A program made the position numbers and the translations under genes. Shown here piece by piece: positions 45,053-56,416 of a DNA stretch of 64,000 nt (positions within the stretch are counted from its first letter, which is position 1; each line of letters begins with the position of its first letter). The notes below the pieces were generated by a model that was not told the origin of the DNA, made no database searches, and saw only the letters and a program-made list of their open reading frames with translations. The stretch is from Brachypterus glaber (lineage: Eukaryota; Arthropoda; Insecta; Coleoptera; Kateretidae), in NCBI GenBank assembly GCA_958510825.1, contig OY294047.1, positions 52,497,365 through 52,561,364 on the forward strand, in the 5' to 3' direction.

Positions 45053-45345
45053 ACGAAAACTACCCCCCGCTTCTTAGGGGATGGAGTTAGAGTTTTTTTA
45101 TAATGAGATTCACCTTCAGCAACCTCAAAAACCCCAATATACCAATTTTCACGAAAACTACCCCCCACCCCTCAGAGGTTGGATTTAGAATTTTTTATTA
45201 TCAGATTCACTTTAAGCAACCTCAAAAACCCCAATATACCAGTTTTTACGAAAACTACCCCCCACATCTCAGGGAGTGAAAACAAATATTATCAGATTCA
45301 TATCCGTCGACCACAATATACCAATTTTGACGAAAATATTAAAAA
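45053..45345 (+). repeat. Three-unit tandem repeat, period ~97 bp
   Basis: ACGAAAACTACCCCCC recurs at 45053, 45151 and 45248, with CAACCTCAAAAACCCCAATA and ATCAGATTCA between. A single related piece lies at 38316-38340. The stretch before a CTTAAGTTATCGTG block and GACCGACCGATCGACTG at 45425 fits a pattern of repeats ending in such motifs. Confidence 0.85.
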
Positions 45346-45439
45346 TATTTACCTTCATGCCGAATTTCAAGACCCTAGCTTAAAGCGTTCTTAAGTTATC
45401 GTGCTTACAACATTTTCCGGAAATAACGATCGACCGACC

Positions 45440-46020
45440 GATCGACTGAAAATTTTTTTTTGCTTGAAACTGATTTATATTGACATAAAACGTCATAAAA
45501 CGCAATGTATAATGTATATAAACAAAACAAGGATAAAATACCTATCTCTTGAGAAAAAATCCATGTAATACTTCCTTAAGCCTTGTTAACTTAATACCTA
45601 GATCTAGTGTCCCTAACCGTAGGTGTCAGCGAAGAGTGAGAAAATCTACTTTTTCTGTGGTAAACTGTGACACCAGGTTTCCTTTTAATTAAATATAGTA
45701 CCTACAAAAAAAATATTACAGAAAAAGGGTTTGTTTAATTATCTATAAAAAAAAGGAATTGGGGGAAACGTGGATCCACGGAGGTACGGGAAATCCCTTT
45801 TTCTTTGTATTACAAATTGTAGTATATTTTACGAGTAAGTAATAAATTTTTATATTCCAACAGAAGGTTTGTTGACAATCAATATGCCACCTTTATTTGT
45901 TTCATGAAGAGAAATTAAATAAAGACTACTACGAATGCACATTATAAAAGCTTCCGCATATTTTTTTCTTTTTTCAACACAGATGTTAGAGGTAGACATC
46001 TAGATATTAGGTAATTCCCT
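45440..46020. other. Unannotated stretch
   Basis: No gene or repeat copy recognised. Confidence 0.45.
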
Positions 46021-46023
46021 CCC

Positions 46024-46495
46024 AAGTTTGTCATACGAGCCGGCTGGCGAGTATGACGGTCCCGCGAGCCCCGAATGACTATTCCATACGTGTTGTAGAC
46101 TATACTTTTTCTTTGACTGCAAATATGAAACACTGTATGGCTTTAAACTGCGGACAAGGTTAAAAACAATTTTTTTATGACTCGACATTGTAAATGCAAC
46201 AAAACACATAGTTTTAAATAAAGCAATTAATGTTATTTAAATATTTATCAAATCAGTACTTAAAAAAGATTTTTATTTAATTTTAGCACATGTTTACAAA
46301 TTATAATGCAAAAATTGAAGGTTATGTCAGATTGTTGTGACAGATATCAGATATAAATATTTAACAATAGATGGAGCAGTTTTAATTTTTTGAACTAAAT
46401 TGATAAAAAACTGGTCAAATATTAAGAAAAACTAATAAATTTTATGTAATTTTAACGCAAAACTTTAAACTGCATTAAATTATTTAATATTTCAT

Positions 46496-46535
<40 letters not shown>

Positions 46536-46703
46536 TGCTAATTTTGCTACAGTTTTCTTTACTTTTATAAACAAGAGATGGCACTACATGTGCTCATTCT
46601 AACACTTGGTACGGAATATTCATACCGTATCTAGAGCTAGAATGGATTCATTCTGTTTGAAAAGTGCGTGTATTTGCTTACATTCTAAAGTAGTCGTAGA
46701 AAA
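46024..46703 (+). mobile_element. Family A non-coding repeat, copy 3 (5'-truncated)
   Basis: Starts within the head at AAGTTTGTCATACGAG and lacks the TAGTATATTC start. The rest matches the other copies, with a (TA)n run at 46498-46531. 5' truncation is typical of retroposition. Confidence 0.8.
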
Positions 46704-47042
46704 ACAGCACTAGGACACTAAGTGTGCTTACATTTACAGCAGGACACAAGATACCTATTTCTAATTTTATAGAGTGATTCAATAAAAAAATGATTTTTTG
46801 AATTGTCAAACATATAAATGTCAGAAATATTATTAATAAAATGAGATTTTAACTCCTTGGTGGTGAGAAAAACGTAATCCGCTACTCGTAGGTAAGTTTT
46901 TTTCTGTTTTCGATCCTGTTTATGGACCTCAGCTCCGCTTCGGTCCACAAAATATGACCCCAAACAGAAAAATTCACTTACCTCTACTAGGAGCGCAAAT
47001 AATTATTTCCGAGAGCAAGTACGGAAATAGGGATATCGTACA

Positions 47043-47297
47043 TAGAAAAAAAAAGGATTCCTTTAACCAAGGACACGTGTCTTTTGATATTTTCAAAGCC
47101 ATATTTCTCTTTTTTTAAGGCTACCATTTCTTTAAACCAAAATCAATGTCCTTGAATGAAGAGCTCGTATCTTCATTCAAAAACCCGTTCTCTTAATTCA
47201 AGGACATTGACTTTGGTTCAAAGAAATGCTAGCCTTGAAACAAGAGAATATGGCTTTGAACGTATCGAAAGACATGTTTCCTCGGTTCAAGGAAGGA
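47043..47297. mobile_element. Foldback element L, copy 1
   Basis: Arms pair over about 110 bp: GGATTCCTTTAACCAAGGAC, CACGTGTCTTT, CAAAGCCATAT and AATGTCCTTGAAT with complements on the right. The right end is lost and replaced by GGACAGACAGACAT. Confidence 0.8.
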
Positions 47298-47644
47298 CAG
47301 ACAGACATACAAATTTTAGCTTTTTTTATTAAAGATAGATCATGAATTACTTCTACACATTTTTTGCCGAAGTAACAAAACGGAGAATGGTCTGCTTTGC
47401 ATCGGAAAAACAAATGAAAGCAGCTTTGACTGTTTGACGTCGCAGCATAAGCCAAAGCCGCCTTGATTTATCGTTGTTCAAATGTTTTCTCAGTATCTGT
47501 CGGTCGAGGGATTAAGCGGAAATAAATGCATTTTACTGCGAGCAAAATGGCAATAAATATCAATGCTGTTGATTACCAATGCTAATTCAGCATTTAGCAT
47601 TTCGATATTGTTGGCAAATGAGCAAAAACTTACGGCCTGCAGTG
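47298..47644. other. Spacer between the two foldback copies
   Basis: No gene recognised. Frames here are shadows or chance. Confidence 0.5.
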
Positions 47645-47906
47645 CACAGAAAAAACGGATTCCTTGAACCAAGGACACGTGTCTTTTTTCAAAGCCATAT
47701 TCTCTTGTTTCAAGGCTGGCATTTTCTAGAAACAAAGTCAATGTCCTCGAATAAAGAGCGCGGATTGTTATTCCAAATTCCGTGCTCTTCATTCAAGGAC
47801 ATTGACTTTGGTTCAAGAAAATGCCAGCCTTGAAACAAGAGAATATGGCTTTAAACATATACAAAGACACGTGTCCTTGGTTCAAGGAATCCGTTTTTTC
47901 TATGTG
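47645..47906. mobile_element. Foldback element L, copy 2 (intact)
   Basis: CACAGAAAAAACGGATTCCT on the left and the complement CACATAGAAAAAACGGATTC on the right. Arms of about 115 bp meet around a short AT-rich centre. Each arm has CACGTG. Open frames cross it on both strands only because of its symmetry. Confidence 0.85.
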
Positions 47907-48811
47907 CCAGATAAGATCGCCAGGTATAGCTTGTCTTACACCATGTAAAAGGAAGGGTAATGGGGGTAACCCCCAGGGGGTTATTAACCTTCTCCCTCCA
48001 GAAGTCCAGAAAAAAGTAAAAATTACCAGAATTTTTTTTTATATTCCAATTTTAATAGGTAACGGTGTAAAGTTTCCAGGGCCGTAACTAGGGGGAGGGC
48101 TAAACCCCCCTGGCCTTGGTTTGGGCCCCCCCTGGCGTTTTCGTTGAGACCTCCTGGCGTTTTTTAAGCCACTTTTAACCTTATATAATAAAAAAAATCT
48201 AGAGATCAGACATCCAAACAAGTAAAAACAAAATTAAAACTCATTCTATTTTAACTTTCAGATTACTATTCTTTTTGCCTGCGGCGCTGTAGATTATATA
48301 TGTTGTAATCCCAATAAACAAGCGAGGCCCAGCGCCAGCCAAAATCTTTAGCCAAAATCAAATGTATAAGAAAATTGTTATAACAATAATTTGCTTATAA
48401 AAGATGTTTTATAAAATAAAAGTAAAAAATTAAATAAGCCAAAAAAGGATTGTTCGTTTTTAGGTTACTTACATGGTATATTGACCTTAATTTTCTCGTT
48501 TGACTGAAGTCGAACGCCGTTATTAGTTATATAATCAATCATTAGAGATTTAATCAATGTTTTTTAAGAGTATCTGCAATATAGCTTTTGTGTTGTATAA
48601 ACACAAAAGCTTGACCTTTTCCGAGCTTTAATAACAGCGATAAAAATCTTGGCTGGCCAGGATACCTTCCTACAAACACTAGGCTAATGTATTAGCAAAC
48701 CAGATAAATCTAAATCAGATTTGATTAAGGGTCCTTCCAAATAAAATAATAGGATATCCGCACCGAGTACGCGAACCTACTTTTTCTTGACAGCAGATAT
48801 GTAAAATTAGT
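47907..48811. other. Unannotated stretch with GGGCCGTAACTAGGGGG motif
   Basis: CAGGGCCGTAACTAGGGGGA at 48077 recalls 5524. An 11-bp hairpin GCTTTTGTGTT..AACACAAAAGC lies near 48585-48610. No gene recognised. Confidence 0.5.
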
Positions 48812-49086
48812 TTATCCAATACATACTGTACCGTAATTAATACGTTCACTGCCAATAATAAGATTACCAGCTTTATTTTAAATAGATAAACTCAATAATA
48901 ACCCCCGCGTGGCTTTTACTTTATTGAGTGTATAATTATTTATTTTACCCACTCAACTGTCACTTGTCAAATTATTTTCTGGTAAATGTCATTAAAATTT
49001 TTAATAAAAATATGAATTCCTAAGCTATTTATTGGATAAAACCTTGTATGGCACTCATGGGTACCCACTAGTACCATAAATAACTA
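48812..49086 (+). mobile_element. Repeat family E, copy 4 (hairpin deleted)
   Basis: Same ends, but the terminal hairpin is reduced to CACTCATGGGTACCCACTAG, and a 30-base insertion follows ATCCAATACATACTG. Confidence 0.8.
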
Positions 49087-49150
49087 TGATTAACACTTCC
49101 CAATCGTTGTCATAGGCAACGGGTGCAAAATAGGGACTAACTACTAACTA

Positions 49151-49280
49151 GGTCGTAGGAAATAGTAGTTTTCATAACGAGTAAGCGACTTTAGTCCTTA
49201 GTGCACGAGAATGAAGTTTTATTGACGACGCGAAGCGAAGTCGAAAAACCATACGAGTGCACTAAGGACTTGTCGCAAAC
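49151..49280. repeat. Hairpin module 3 with shared flank
   Basis: Preceded by CTAACTACTAACTAGGTCGT and AGGAAATAGTAG. Arms GCGACTTTAGTCCTTAGTGC and GTGCACTAAGGACTTGTCGC pair over about 20 bp at 49184-49205/49256-49276, and GACGACGCGAAGCGAAGTC forms the inner stem. Confidence 0.7.
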
Positions 49281-49564
49281 CAGTTGCGAACAACATTTTT
49301 CGTTCCATCTACAGTCTAGACTCTTTAAAAATGTATATTTTAAAGAATTACCTCTGTTTAATTTTGACATTGCTAAATTTTACTAACGTCAAATGACTTT
49401 TGTCAAATGTGAAAAAAGCCATTTTGTTTTGAGAGAGAGAGAGAGACTTTTGTCAAAATGAAAGCTATGTGTAATCGTTTGGATAAATGAGTATGCACAG
49501 TTTTCATTTTATTCAAATATGCACTATGTCTCGAAAACGTTACGCTGCGGTACAGAGGGGAGTG

Positions 49565-49935
49565 GGTGTCAGTAAAAATGTTACGTAACACTTACAAAAT
49601 TATAAACTTATAAAATGTTTATTGGATCACGTTTCTAACAATGATCTAGGCCTAAGATACGGATTCTTTGCAAATTTTATTGCACACGGCGTTCACTACA
49701 TTCTGTAAACAAAAAATTTACAGATCGAAAACTATAGGCAATAACCGGTTTTTGTTTAACCGGTTGCGGAAATTATCTCAGACCGGTTTTTGGTTAAAAC
49801 ACGTAAGCAATAACCGGTTAAAAACCGATTCAACCCTTAAAGCAAAATTTCCTTTTAATTTCTTTACTTTTTGTAAAAAAAATGTTACGTAACAAATGGG
49901 AGGGGGTAGGGGGTTTTGAAAATGTTACGCCCCGT
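49565..49935 (-). mobile_element. MITE F relative (minus strand), ends not intact
   Basis: The complement matches the interior of 33852-34302 (TGTTACGTAACA, GTTTATTGGATCACGTTT, AACCGGTT motifs). The GGGAGCGTTCAAG termini were not found. Confidence 0.65.
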
Positions 49936-50149
49936 TACATGGGGGTTGGAGGACAAAAAGTCCAAACAACTCTTTAATGGTGAAAACATTATACCCGGAC
50001 AACATCCATAAACTCATGAAGCCTCATGAGAGCATCATGTTATGATTTCCAAGTTTTGTACTCATACGAACATCATGATGAGCACATCATTTTGTGATCG
50101 TTATGAGTTTATTATGAGTTTGTTATGAGGTGTATACATTTAACGTTAA

Positions 50150-50914
50150 ATCATTAAATGATGTCATAATGACTTCCACGTGAAATAGCAAATGTTGCCC
50201 GGGACCCGATTGAGAACGATTGCCGAATAGTACAGGCTTCTGTAATGTTTCAATTTCAGTGCACCTGACAGCGATATGCTATAGGTGGCCCCACATGTTA
50301 TTTCCTACCACTAACTAAACTTATTAAACGAATAAAGTCGCCTTCTAGGAATACTAGTATTAAAAGGCAGCTGTCTTTATAAGGATATACTACTAGTAAT
50401 AACTAGTAATTAACTTACTGGTCAGCTAATTCAATACACATTATCGGATTGGTATGGTGAGCCGTAGATATCTGGAGGCTTTAGCCTAGAGGAACTAGTT
50501 CCTCCAGTCAACTTGGGGAACATTTCCACTGGGAAGTTCCCAGTGGGAACATCCCGGTGTCCTCAAGTTGTTGAAAATGGACTTGTGGGCGGGTCTTAGG
50601 CGGTCGTTTTTTTCGTTATTTTTTTGGTATCTCTTCGCGTTTTCAAGATATGAGCAAAAAGGTGTGTATGTGATCTTTTTAAGCAGCGTAATTTCCTTTC
50701 TTTTTTTTAATTTTAAATTTCGCGGTCAATTTAAATTTCGCGGTTAATTTAAAGTTTGCGCATGCGTATTCCGTAGACCTCTGCTAGTTCTTCATGACAT
50801 GATCTCGTAATGGCTTTACAATGAGGAGTCATCTGTATGCGTTCATGAACTCAGAGAAAATCATTAAATGATGTCATAATGACTTCCACGTGAAATAGCA
50901 AATGTTGTCCATGT
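50150..50914 (+). repeat. Two ~50-bp direct repeats, 709 bp apart, with palindromes between
   Basis: CATTAAATGATGTCATAATG with ACTTCCACGTGAAATAGCAA occurs at about 50152 and 50861. Between them lie GAGGAACTAGTTCCTC (50490-50505) and CCACTGGGAAGTTCCCAGTGG (about 50527-50547), both perfect or near-perfect palindromes. Confidence 0.75.
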
Positions 50915-52866
50915 ATCAGTATCTATTAATAACTGAGAATTTTTGCCTTAAAAAAAGCCTTACAAAAGCCAAAAATTAAATAACAAATCGGAACAGGGTC
51001 TTACTAACTCACACACATACATATTTTTGGTTTCGGTGAACTTACCGGACACAAAAAATAACGCCAATCTTGTACTAATTTTTCACTGTAATGCTAAAAC
51101 TAACAATTATAAATTATTCTGAATGCGGAAAATGTTGGTTTTTATCTAGAACAAACTTATATTTAAAAATAACTGTTTATTTTACAAAGAATGATGACAG
51201 ATTACATGTTTCTAACTTCGTGCATGTATGTTTCTAACTTCGTGTATGTTTGTAAAAAAATGCAGCGTTGTCAGATGTAAGTATTAGATCTTAGCGGTGT
51301 GGGTATTACGGCCGAAGATCATACGGCCGAAAGCGAGGTTTGTAGTAGCAGCACTGATTTCAGTGGCTCTCTTACTATTCTCTGAAAATTAATAAATATA
51401 ATAAAATAATTGTTGAAATTTTTATAATAAAAAATTGTTAAAATACTCACGAATTTCTGGTTAGTGTTTTTTTTTAATGGGTGTGTTGGTTTACGTTAAA
51501 AATGGTTTGGTTTGGTAGTTTGCTGGTTTGGTGTTTTTTTTTTAATGGGAGGCGTTGGTTTACGTTTGTGTTTTTTTTTATAATAAAATTATAGTTTTTG
51601 ATTGCTTTTTGTACATTTTTAATATTAACCTCAGAAAAAACGCTTTCAATATATGCACTTTTTGCTGTTTATTTATCATCTTAGCAGGGTCCTAAATTGA
51701 AGTAGAGAAGCAGAAGAAGAAGAAGAGAAATGTACTTAAAAATGCACAAAATTCGGACTTTTTTAAATTAATTTCTCGCTAATTTGTGAGTAATCCGCAA
51801 TTTTTTTTTTGCAAAAATACTATTTAAGGTAAGTACTTTTTTTTGGCCCCATATTTTTTTTTCATCATAGGCAAGAAAAACTTTATAGTTTGCAATTGTA
51901 ATTTTTTTATTCGACAGGACCTTTAATTTACTTAGCCAAGGCTTTCCCAGATTTTTTCTGGAAAAGTAATCGAGAACATGGCACGTGGCAATAATTACTA
52001 TCAGGTTGAATTTTTAATTACTATTTGAAGTAGAGACGAATTTACATATTTTATGAAGTTCTATTAAAATTAAGCACTCTAAGCCTTTGGAAAATTGTAC
52101 TTTTCAAGATGGGAATAAAATTAAAATGTAGAGAAAATATTCAAGGGCGAAAATTTGCATGCATCGGGTCACAGATGAAATACTCGGTTAATATTATAAG
52201 AAAATTGGAAAATATATTATGCAAAAAGAAAATTGAAAATAAGGAAAAGTTTTCTTTCACTTACTAACTTTTAGCTACTTTCTTTCTTAATAGAAATATT
52301 ACAAGACCCTAGATTAGTTAAGTCTAATTCACTAGTGTCCTTACACCGGAAAGATTTGGAAAACTTTTTAGTGGCCTTTTTTAATCAGAGTACATGGCGC
52401 TTAAAAAATCACAAGTCCAAAGGACGCACGGTGGGAAATTTTTCAAATCTAGCGGGACAAAAATAGCAAAACCAACTTTTAAATATTACTACCTGAAAAC
52501 AAACTGTTTAATAAAATGTTTAATAAAAAATAATAATGAAAAAGTTTAATAAAATGACTAAGAAAAGCTCTTGGATATTACATGTTTACATTTTTATAGA
52601 GCCTAAAGTCGACATATAAGCAAGTAAAAAAAACTTCTTTTGTTGGCTGGCATTGAGTTGTACAGTACGAATGTTTAAAAGTACTATTAAGTTTTGTGTT
52701 TTATAAATAATTAAGATCAACGTATGTACTTTAAATCGCTAGCTTTATTTTTTATTTAACCAAATTATTTTAACTTTGATTAACTTTTATTTTACTAATA
52801 CTACTAATTTATCAATATATTTTATTTTGCTTGATCTACAATTTGATTCATGTTGATTCTGGTAAT
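50915..52866. other. Stretch with a ~75-bp diverged direct repeat at 51455-51575
   Basis: TTTTTTTTAATGGG with GTTGGTTTACGTT occurs twice, and the reverse complement of a related piece is at 3310-3355. An AGAAGAAGAAGAAGAG run is at 51707-51727. No gene recognised. Confidence 0.5.
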
Positions 52867-53226
52867 AATTTTTCTATTTTGCGACTCTTATAAGCTCATA
52901 ATCACACGCATTTTGCGTGTTCTTATAAGAGGTCTGTACTTTTTGTTCTTTTGGGTTGGCAACAGACCTGGCCTATCGCTTGACGTTTTCCGTGCAAATG
53001 TCAATGTGGCTTTAAAGTTGATTTTCTACAAAATTTTGTGTAAATAACCTAATTTTTACCATGTTAAAATTGTGACTTGGTTAATTGCAGTAAAAAAGAG
53101 AAGAGATGACTATAAAATATATCAAAATATAATTTGTTCTTAGAATTTTAAACATGGTGTAAACTGTAAAGCCAATCCAAAACAAAAATCCCTAAATCAG
53201 TCATCAATTTAAATGTAAGTTTTTTT
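52867..53226 (-). mobile_element. Repeat family B, copy 3 (minus strand, hairpin end missing)
   Basis: The reverse complement matches 21150-21519 including ACACGCAAAATGCGTGT. The long terminal stem is absent; the match stops near TTAAATGTAAG. Confidence 0.8.
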
Positions 53227-53229
53227 ACA

Positions 53230-53430
53230 AATTTTTGGTCAAAATTAAAAAATTCAAAATGGCGGCGCCAATATGGCGGACGACTTGTGCCATTTCTGGC
53301 CGATTCGAACCAAAATCGGTATAAGAGGGATTTTCGGGCTCGCAGATTACGAATTTTTGACTGAAATATAAAAATTCAAAATGGCGGCGCCAATATGGCA
53401 AATTTTGGCATTTATAAACATGCCAACTCA
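53230..53430 (+). repeat. Tandem pair, period 122 bp, with AAAATGGCGGCGCCAATATGG
   Basis: The GC-rich motif AAAATGGCGGCGCCAATATG occurs at about 53256 and 53378, each preceded by an AATTTTTG...AATTCA context. No coding interpretation. Confidence 0.75.
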
Positions 53431-53865
53431 AAATTAAAAAAAAAAATAGGTTTCTTATTGAAATATACAATTGGTCCCCTTAAGCTTTAGATTTTTACAA
53501 TTATTTTTTCCGTTGTCGACAGGTTATTTAGAGTTGGTTTTAATTTTTTTAGTTTTTTTTATTAAAATTTACAAATTGTAACCCCTTAAAAATTGCCCCC
53601 TTAAGCTTTAGATTTTTTTAACTATATTTCTCATTACATTACAGATTATTTTAGTTAATGCTGACATTTTTAGAATTTTGTCAATCTAGAGATTCAATTT
53701 ACCCCACTGTCCGACGAGAAGTTTTTTACAAAAAAAAATAGTTGCAATTCTGGTTTGGACTTTTATGCACGTGTTTTGAGACGTGATAATGATCCCAAGG
53801 AAAAATCCTAAATCACTCCTCTAAAAAAAAAAGCTTATGAACCCTGGTAGATTAGGTAGAATTTA
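53431..53865. other. Unannotated stretch
   Basis: CCCTTAAGCTTTAGATTTTT occurs twice (about 53477 and 53600). No gene. Confidence 0.5.
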
Positions 53866-53879
53866 TCTCTTTAATCTGA

Positions 53880-54601
53880 ATAGTATATTCTATAACTAGT
53901 ATGGAATAGATAATATTCCGCGCGAGCGAAAAGTTTGTCATACGAGCCGGCTGGCGAGTATGACGGTCCCGCGAGCCCCGAATGACTATTCCATACGTGT
54001 TGTAGACTATACTTTTTCTTCGACTGCAAATATGAAACACTGTATGGCTTTAAACCGCGGAAAAGATTAAAAACAATGTTTTTTGTGACTCGACATTGTA
54101 AATGCAACAAAACACATATTTTTAAATAAAGCAATTAATGTTATTTAATAATTTTATCAAATCAGTACTTAAAAATGATTTTTATTTAATTTTAGCACAT
54201 ATTTACAAATTATAATGCAAAAATTGAAGGTTGTGTCAGATTGCTGTGACAGATATCAGGTTTAAATATTTAACAATAGATGGAGCAGTTTTAATTTTTT
54301 GAACTAAATTGATAAAAAACTGGTCAAATATTAAGAAAAACTAATAAACTTTATGTAATTTTAACGCAAAACTTTAAATTGTATTAAATTATTCAATATT
54401 TCATGGTAAAATATATATATTTTTGCTAATTTTGCTACAGTTTTCTTTACTTTTAAAAAGAAGAGATGGCATTATATGTACTCATTCTAACACTTGATAC
54501 GGAATATTCATACCGTATCTAGAGCTAGAATGGATTCCTTCTGTGTTTGAAAAGTGTGTGTATTTGCTTACATCCTAAAGCAGTCGTAGAAAAAATAATA
54601 T
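53880..54601 (+). mobile_element. Family A non-coding repeat, copy 4, with 14-bp target duplication
   Basis: Full-length copy from ATAGTATATTC to CAGTCGTAGAAAAAATAATA. TCTCTTTAATCTGA is present on both sides (53866-53879 and 54602-54615), a perfect 14-bp duplication. That length, an A-rich 3' end and the 5'-truncated sister copy fit LINE-mobilised retroposition. No pol III boxes were recognised. Confidence 0.85.
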
Positions 54602-54615
54602 TCTCTTTAATCTGA

Positions 54616-55210
54616 GATTAATAATCTATCTAGAAAGTATTAATCAAGATTAAAACGGACACTTTACTCCCGGGTGCATAGATAACTATTCGATCATTGT
54701 AATTGTAAATATGGTACAAATGTGTAATTTGTTTTGGTATTTCATCAAGGAGCAATAAATATACCAACGGAGGAGCGTGTTTCGCAGCCGTTGTTGTTGC
54801 CAACCACGCAAACTATAATTTCGATTTTAATTAAAATCGATCCGTTACGTTGGTAATTGTAAACAGAAATTCTTAAAACTATTTTTAACTTTTTTTTAAC
54901 AGTTGCTTTTCACCCGTGAAACGAGCAACATGTACTTTTGGCAAGAATTAGGTAATCCGTTAATCGCGTTTAATTTTTAGCATCAAGTGTTTTAGTATAG
55001 TTATTTATTTATTTGCTATCTTAGATATGCCCTGGATTTGATTTTATATATTTTATAGTGATTGTATGGATGATGTGCAGTAAAATGACGAATATGTGAT
55101 TATATTGGAGTAAGAAGGGAGTAAGAAGGGAATTTTATGTGCTGATAAATTTTGATTTGGAAGCAACTAACACGTGAAGAAGTTTTTATACGTACAGAAT
55201 TTTTTATATA
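54616..55210. other. Unannotated stretch
   Basis: TCGATTTTAATTAAAATCGA (54834-54853) is a perfect 20-bp palindrome. No gene recognised. Confidence 0.5.
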
Positions 55211-55217
55211 CTAGCGC

Positions 55218-55456
55218 ATGCGCAAATATAATTACAAATTAGAAAAAACAGCCTTGTCAACAGCTAACACAACCAACAGCAAACACGAAAAAGGGAGAAG
55301 CAAAAGAAAAAGAAAAGGTCTTACAGAAGACTGGAAATTTTCTATAATCAAAGCAGGAGTGGGCATGGTGCCAAGCCAGACAAGAACCACTCTTGGTGAA
55401 TTGAGTAACTAAGAGGGATCTGGCTAAAAGGCCAAAAAAAGGAAGAAGAAGAAGAA
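55218..55456 (+). mobile_element. Possible retroposon 3' end with (GAA)n tail
   Basis: Complex, less AT-rich sequence ending GGATCTGGCTAAAAGGCC, an A-run and GAAGAAGAAGAAGAA at about 55440-55456. A 64-codon Lys-rich frame (MRKYNYKLEKTALSTANTTN...) runs through it but has no recognised domain. Class undetermined. Confidence 0.35.
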
Positions 55457-55905
55457 CTTTTTTTTAAAGGTGACATTTTTTGTAGTAGAAATTTTAACTA
55501 TAAAACAAACCCATGCTGTTTTTATGCAACAAACTTTTTTTAGAATTTTCGGTCATTTTTATGCACTTATGGGTTTTACCAACGGAGAATTTTTTTAACT
55601 AACATATGAAGGGGCGCGAAAATCGAATTACTTTCCCCAACGCGTTGGTAAAAAAAAACACTGTTTTTTTTGTTGCTTTTTTTACGTTCGTCGACGTTTT
55701 ATATCAAAAAAATATGATATCCATCAAAAAAAAAAAATCTGTCTGTCAGTCTGTCTGTCGGTCTGTATTTATGTCTGTCTGTCCGGGAAATTTGTGACCA
55801 CGATAACTCAAGAACGTTTCGAGCTAAAAACTTCTTTGGACCAGAAGTTGATTATCCGAAGTTCTAGGCTGGAATTGTTTTTGGTAAAAATCGGGGTGGA
55901 TTAAG

Positions 55906-56045
55906 GGCAACTAGACCATATGGGTCCTTTTTGTCTACCCCTGTGTTACTAGTTTTTCTACTCTAACGAGGATTTTTGTTGTTGTTCCCCGGGACCTACA
56001 GTTTAGCGAGGAATCCGAACCTCGTTTTGTCGGCTTTTTTGGCTA
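55906..56045 (+). repeat. Dispersed repeat shared with the window's right end
   Basis: GGCAACTAGACCAT...GGTCC, ACGAGGATTTTTGTTGTTG, GGGACCTACAGTTTAGCGAG and AACCTCGTTTTGTCGGC match 63863-64000. The match may continue beyond the window. Confidence 0.85.
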
Positions 56046-56402
56046 AGTGAGCGGCTTTGATCCTTAAGTTTATTGGCTTAGGGATCATTTTCGCTTGCAG
56101 CCTTAGTACAGATCCTGGTTGCTTGAAAGTCCCTAAAGTAAGCTCGGCCAACAGACCGGACAGCTACCTTGCTGCTCCCTTTCGGTGTCCCCGGGTAGTA
56201 TCACAGGTCCGAGTGCTAGTGCGGCATTATCCACTGAAAACCTTTTTCTGAACTGTGTGCTTAGATCTTCGGCAGCACAAGCTAACGTGGTGGGGAAACG
56301 ACGGTATTTTATTTCTGTGAAAAAGTTGCTCCACATCCGAGGATTGAACCCCGGCCTCTCGATTACTAGATCGAGGTGTTCACGACTGAGCCACCGACCA
56401 TT
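56046..56402 (-). mobile_element. tRNA-like SINE head and possible body (minus strand)
   Basis: On the minus strand an A box (TGGCTCAGTCGTG, complement of 56381-56393) and B box (GGTTCAATCC, complement of 56341-56350) are spaced as in a tRNA, with a small CTCGAT/ATCGAG stem between. The acceptor ends do not pair, so it is a tRNA-derived head, not a tRNA gene. Downstream (leftward) is GC-richer sequence that may be its body. A 123-codon minus-strand frame crosses both this and a hairpin, and is not supported as protein. Confidence 0.55.
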
Positions 56403-56416
56403 CCCTTGAAAAACTA

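Noticed and set aside
45053..45345. Regularly spaced repeats as a CRISPR array
   Set aside because: Only three units, spacers are similar to each other, and there are no cas genes or prokaryotic context.
47490..47833. Overlapping frames on both strands around 47.5-47.9 kb
   Set aside because: They arise from the symmetry of the foldback element at 47645-47906.
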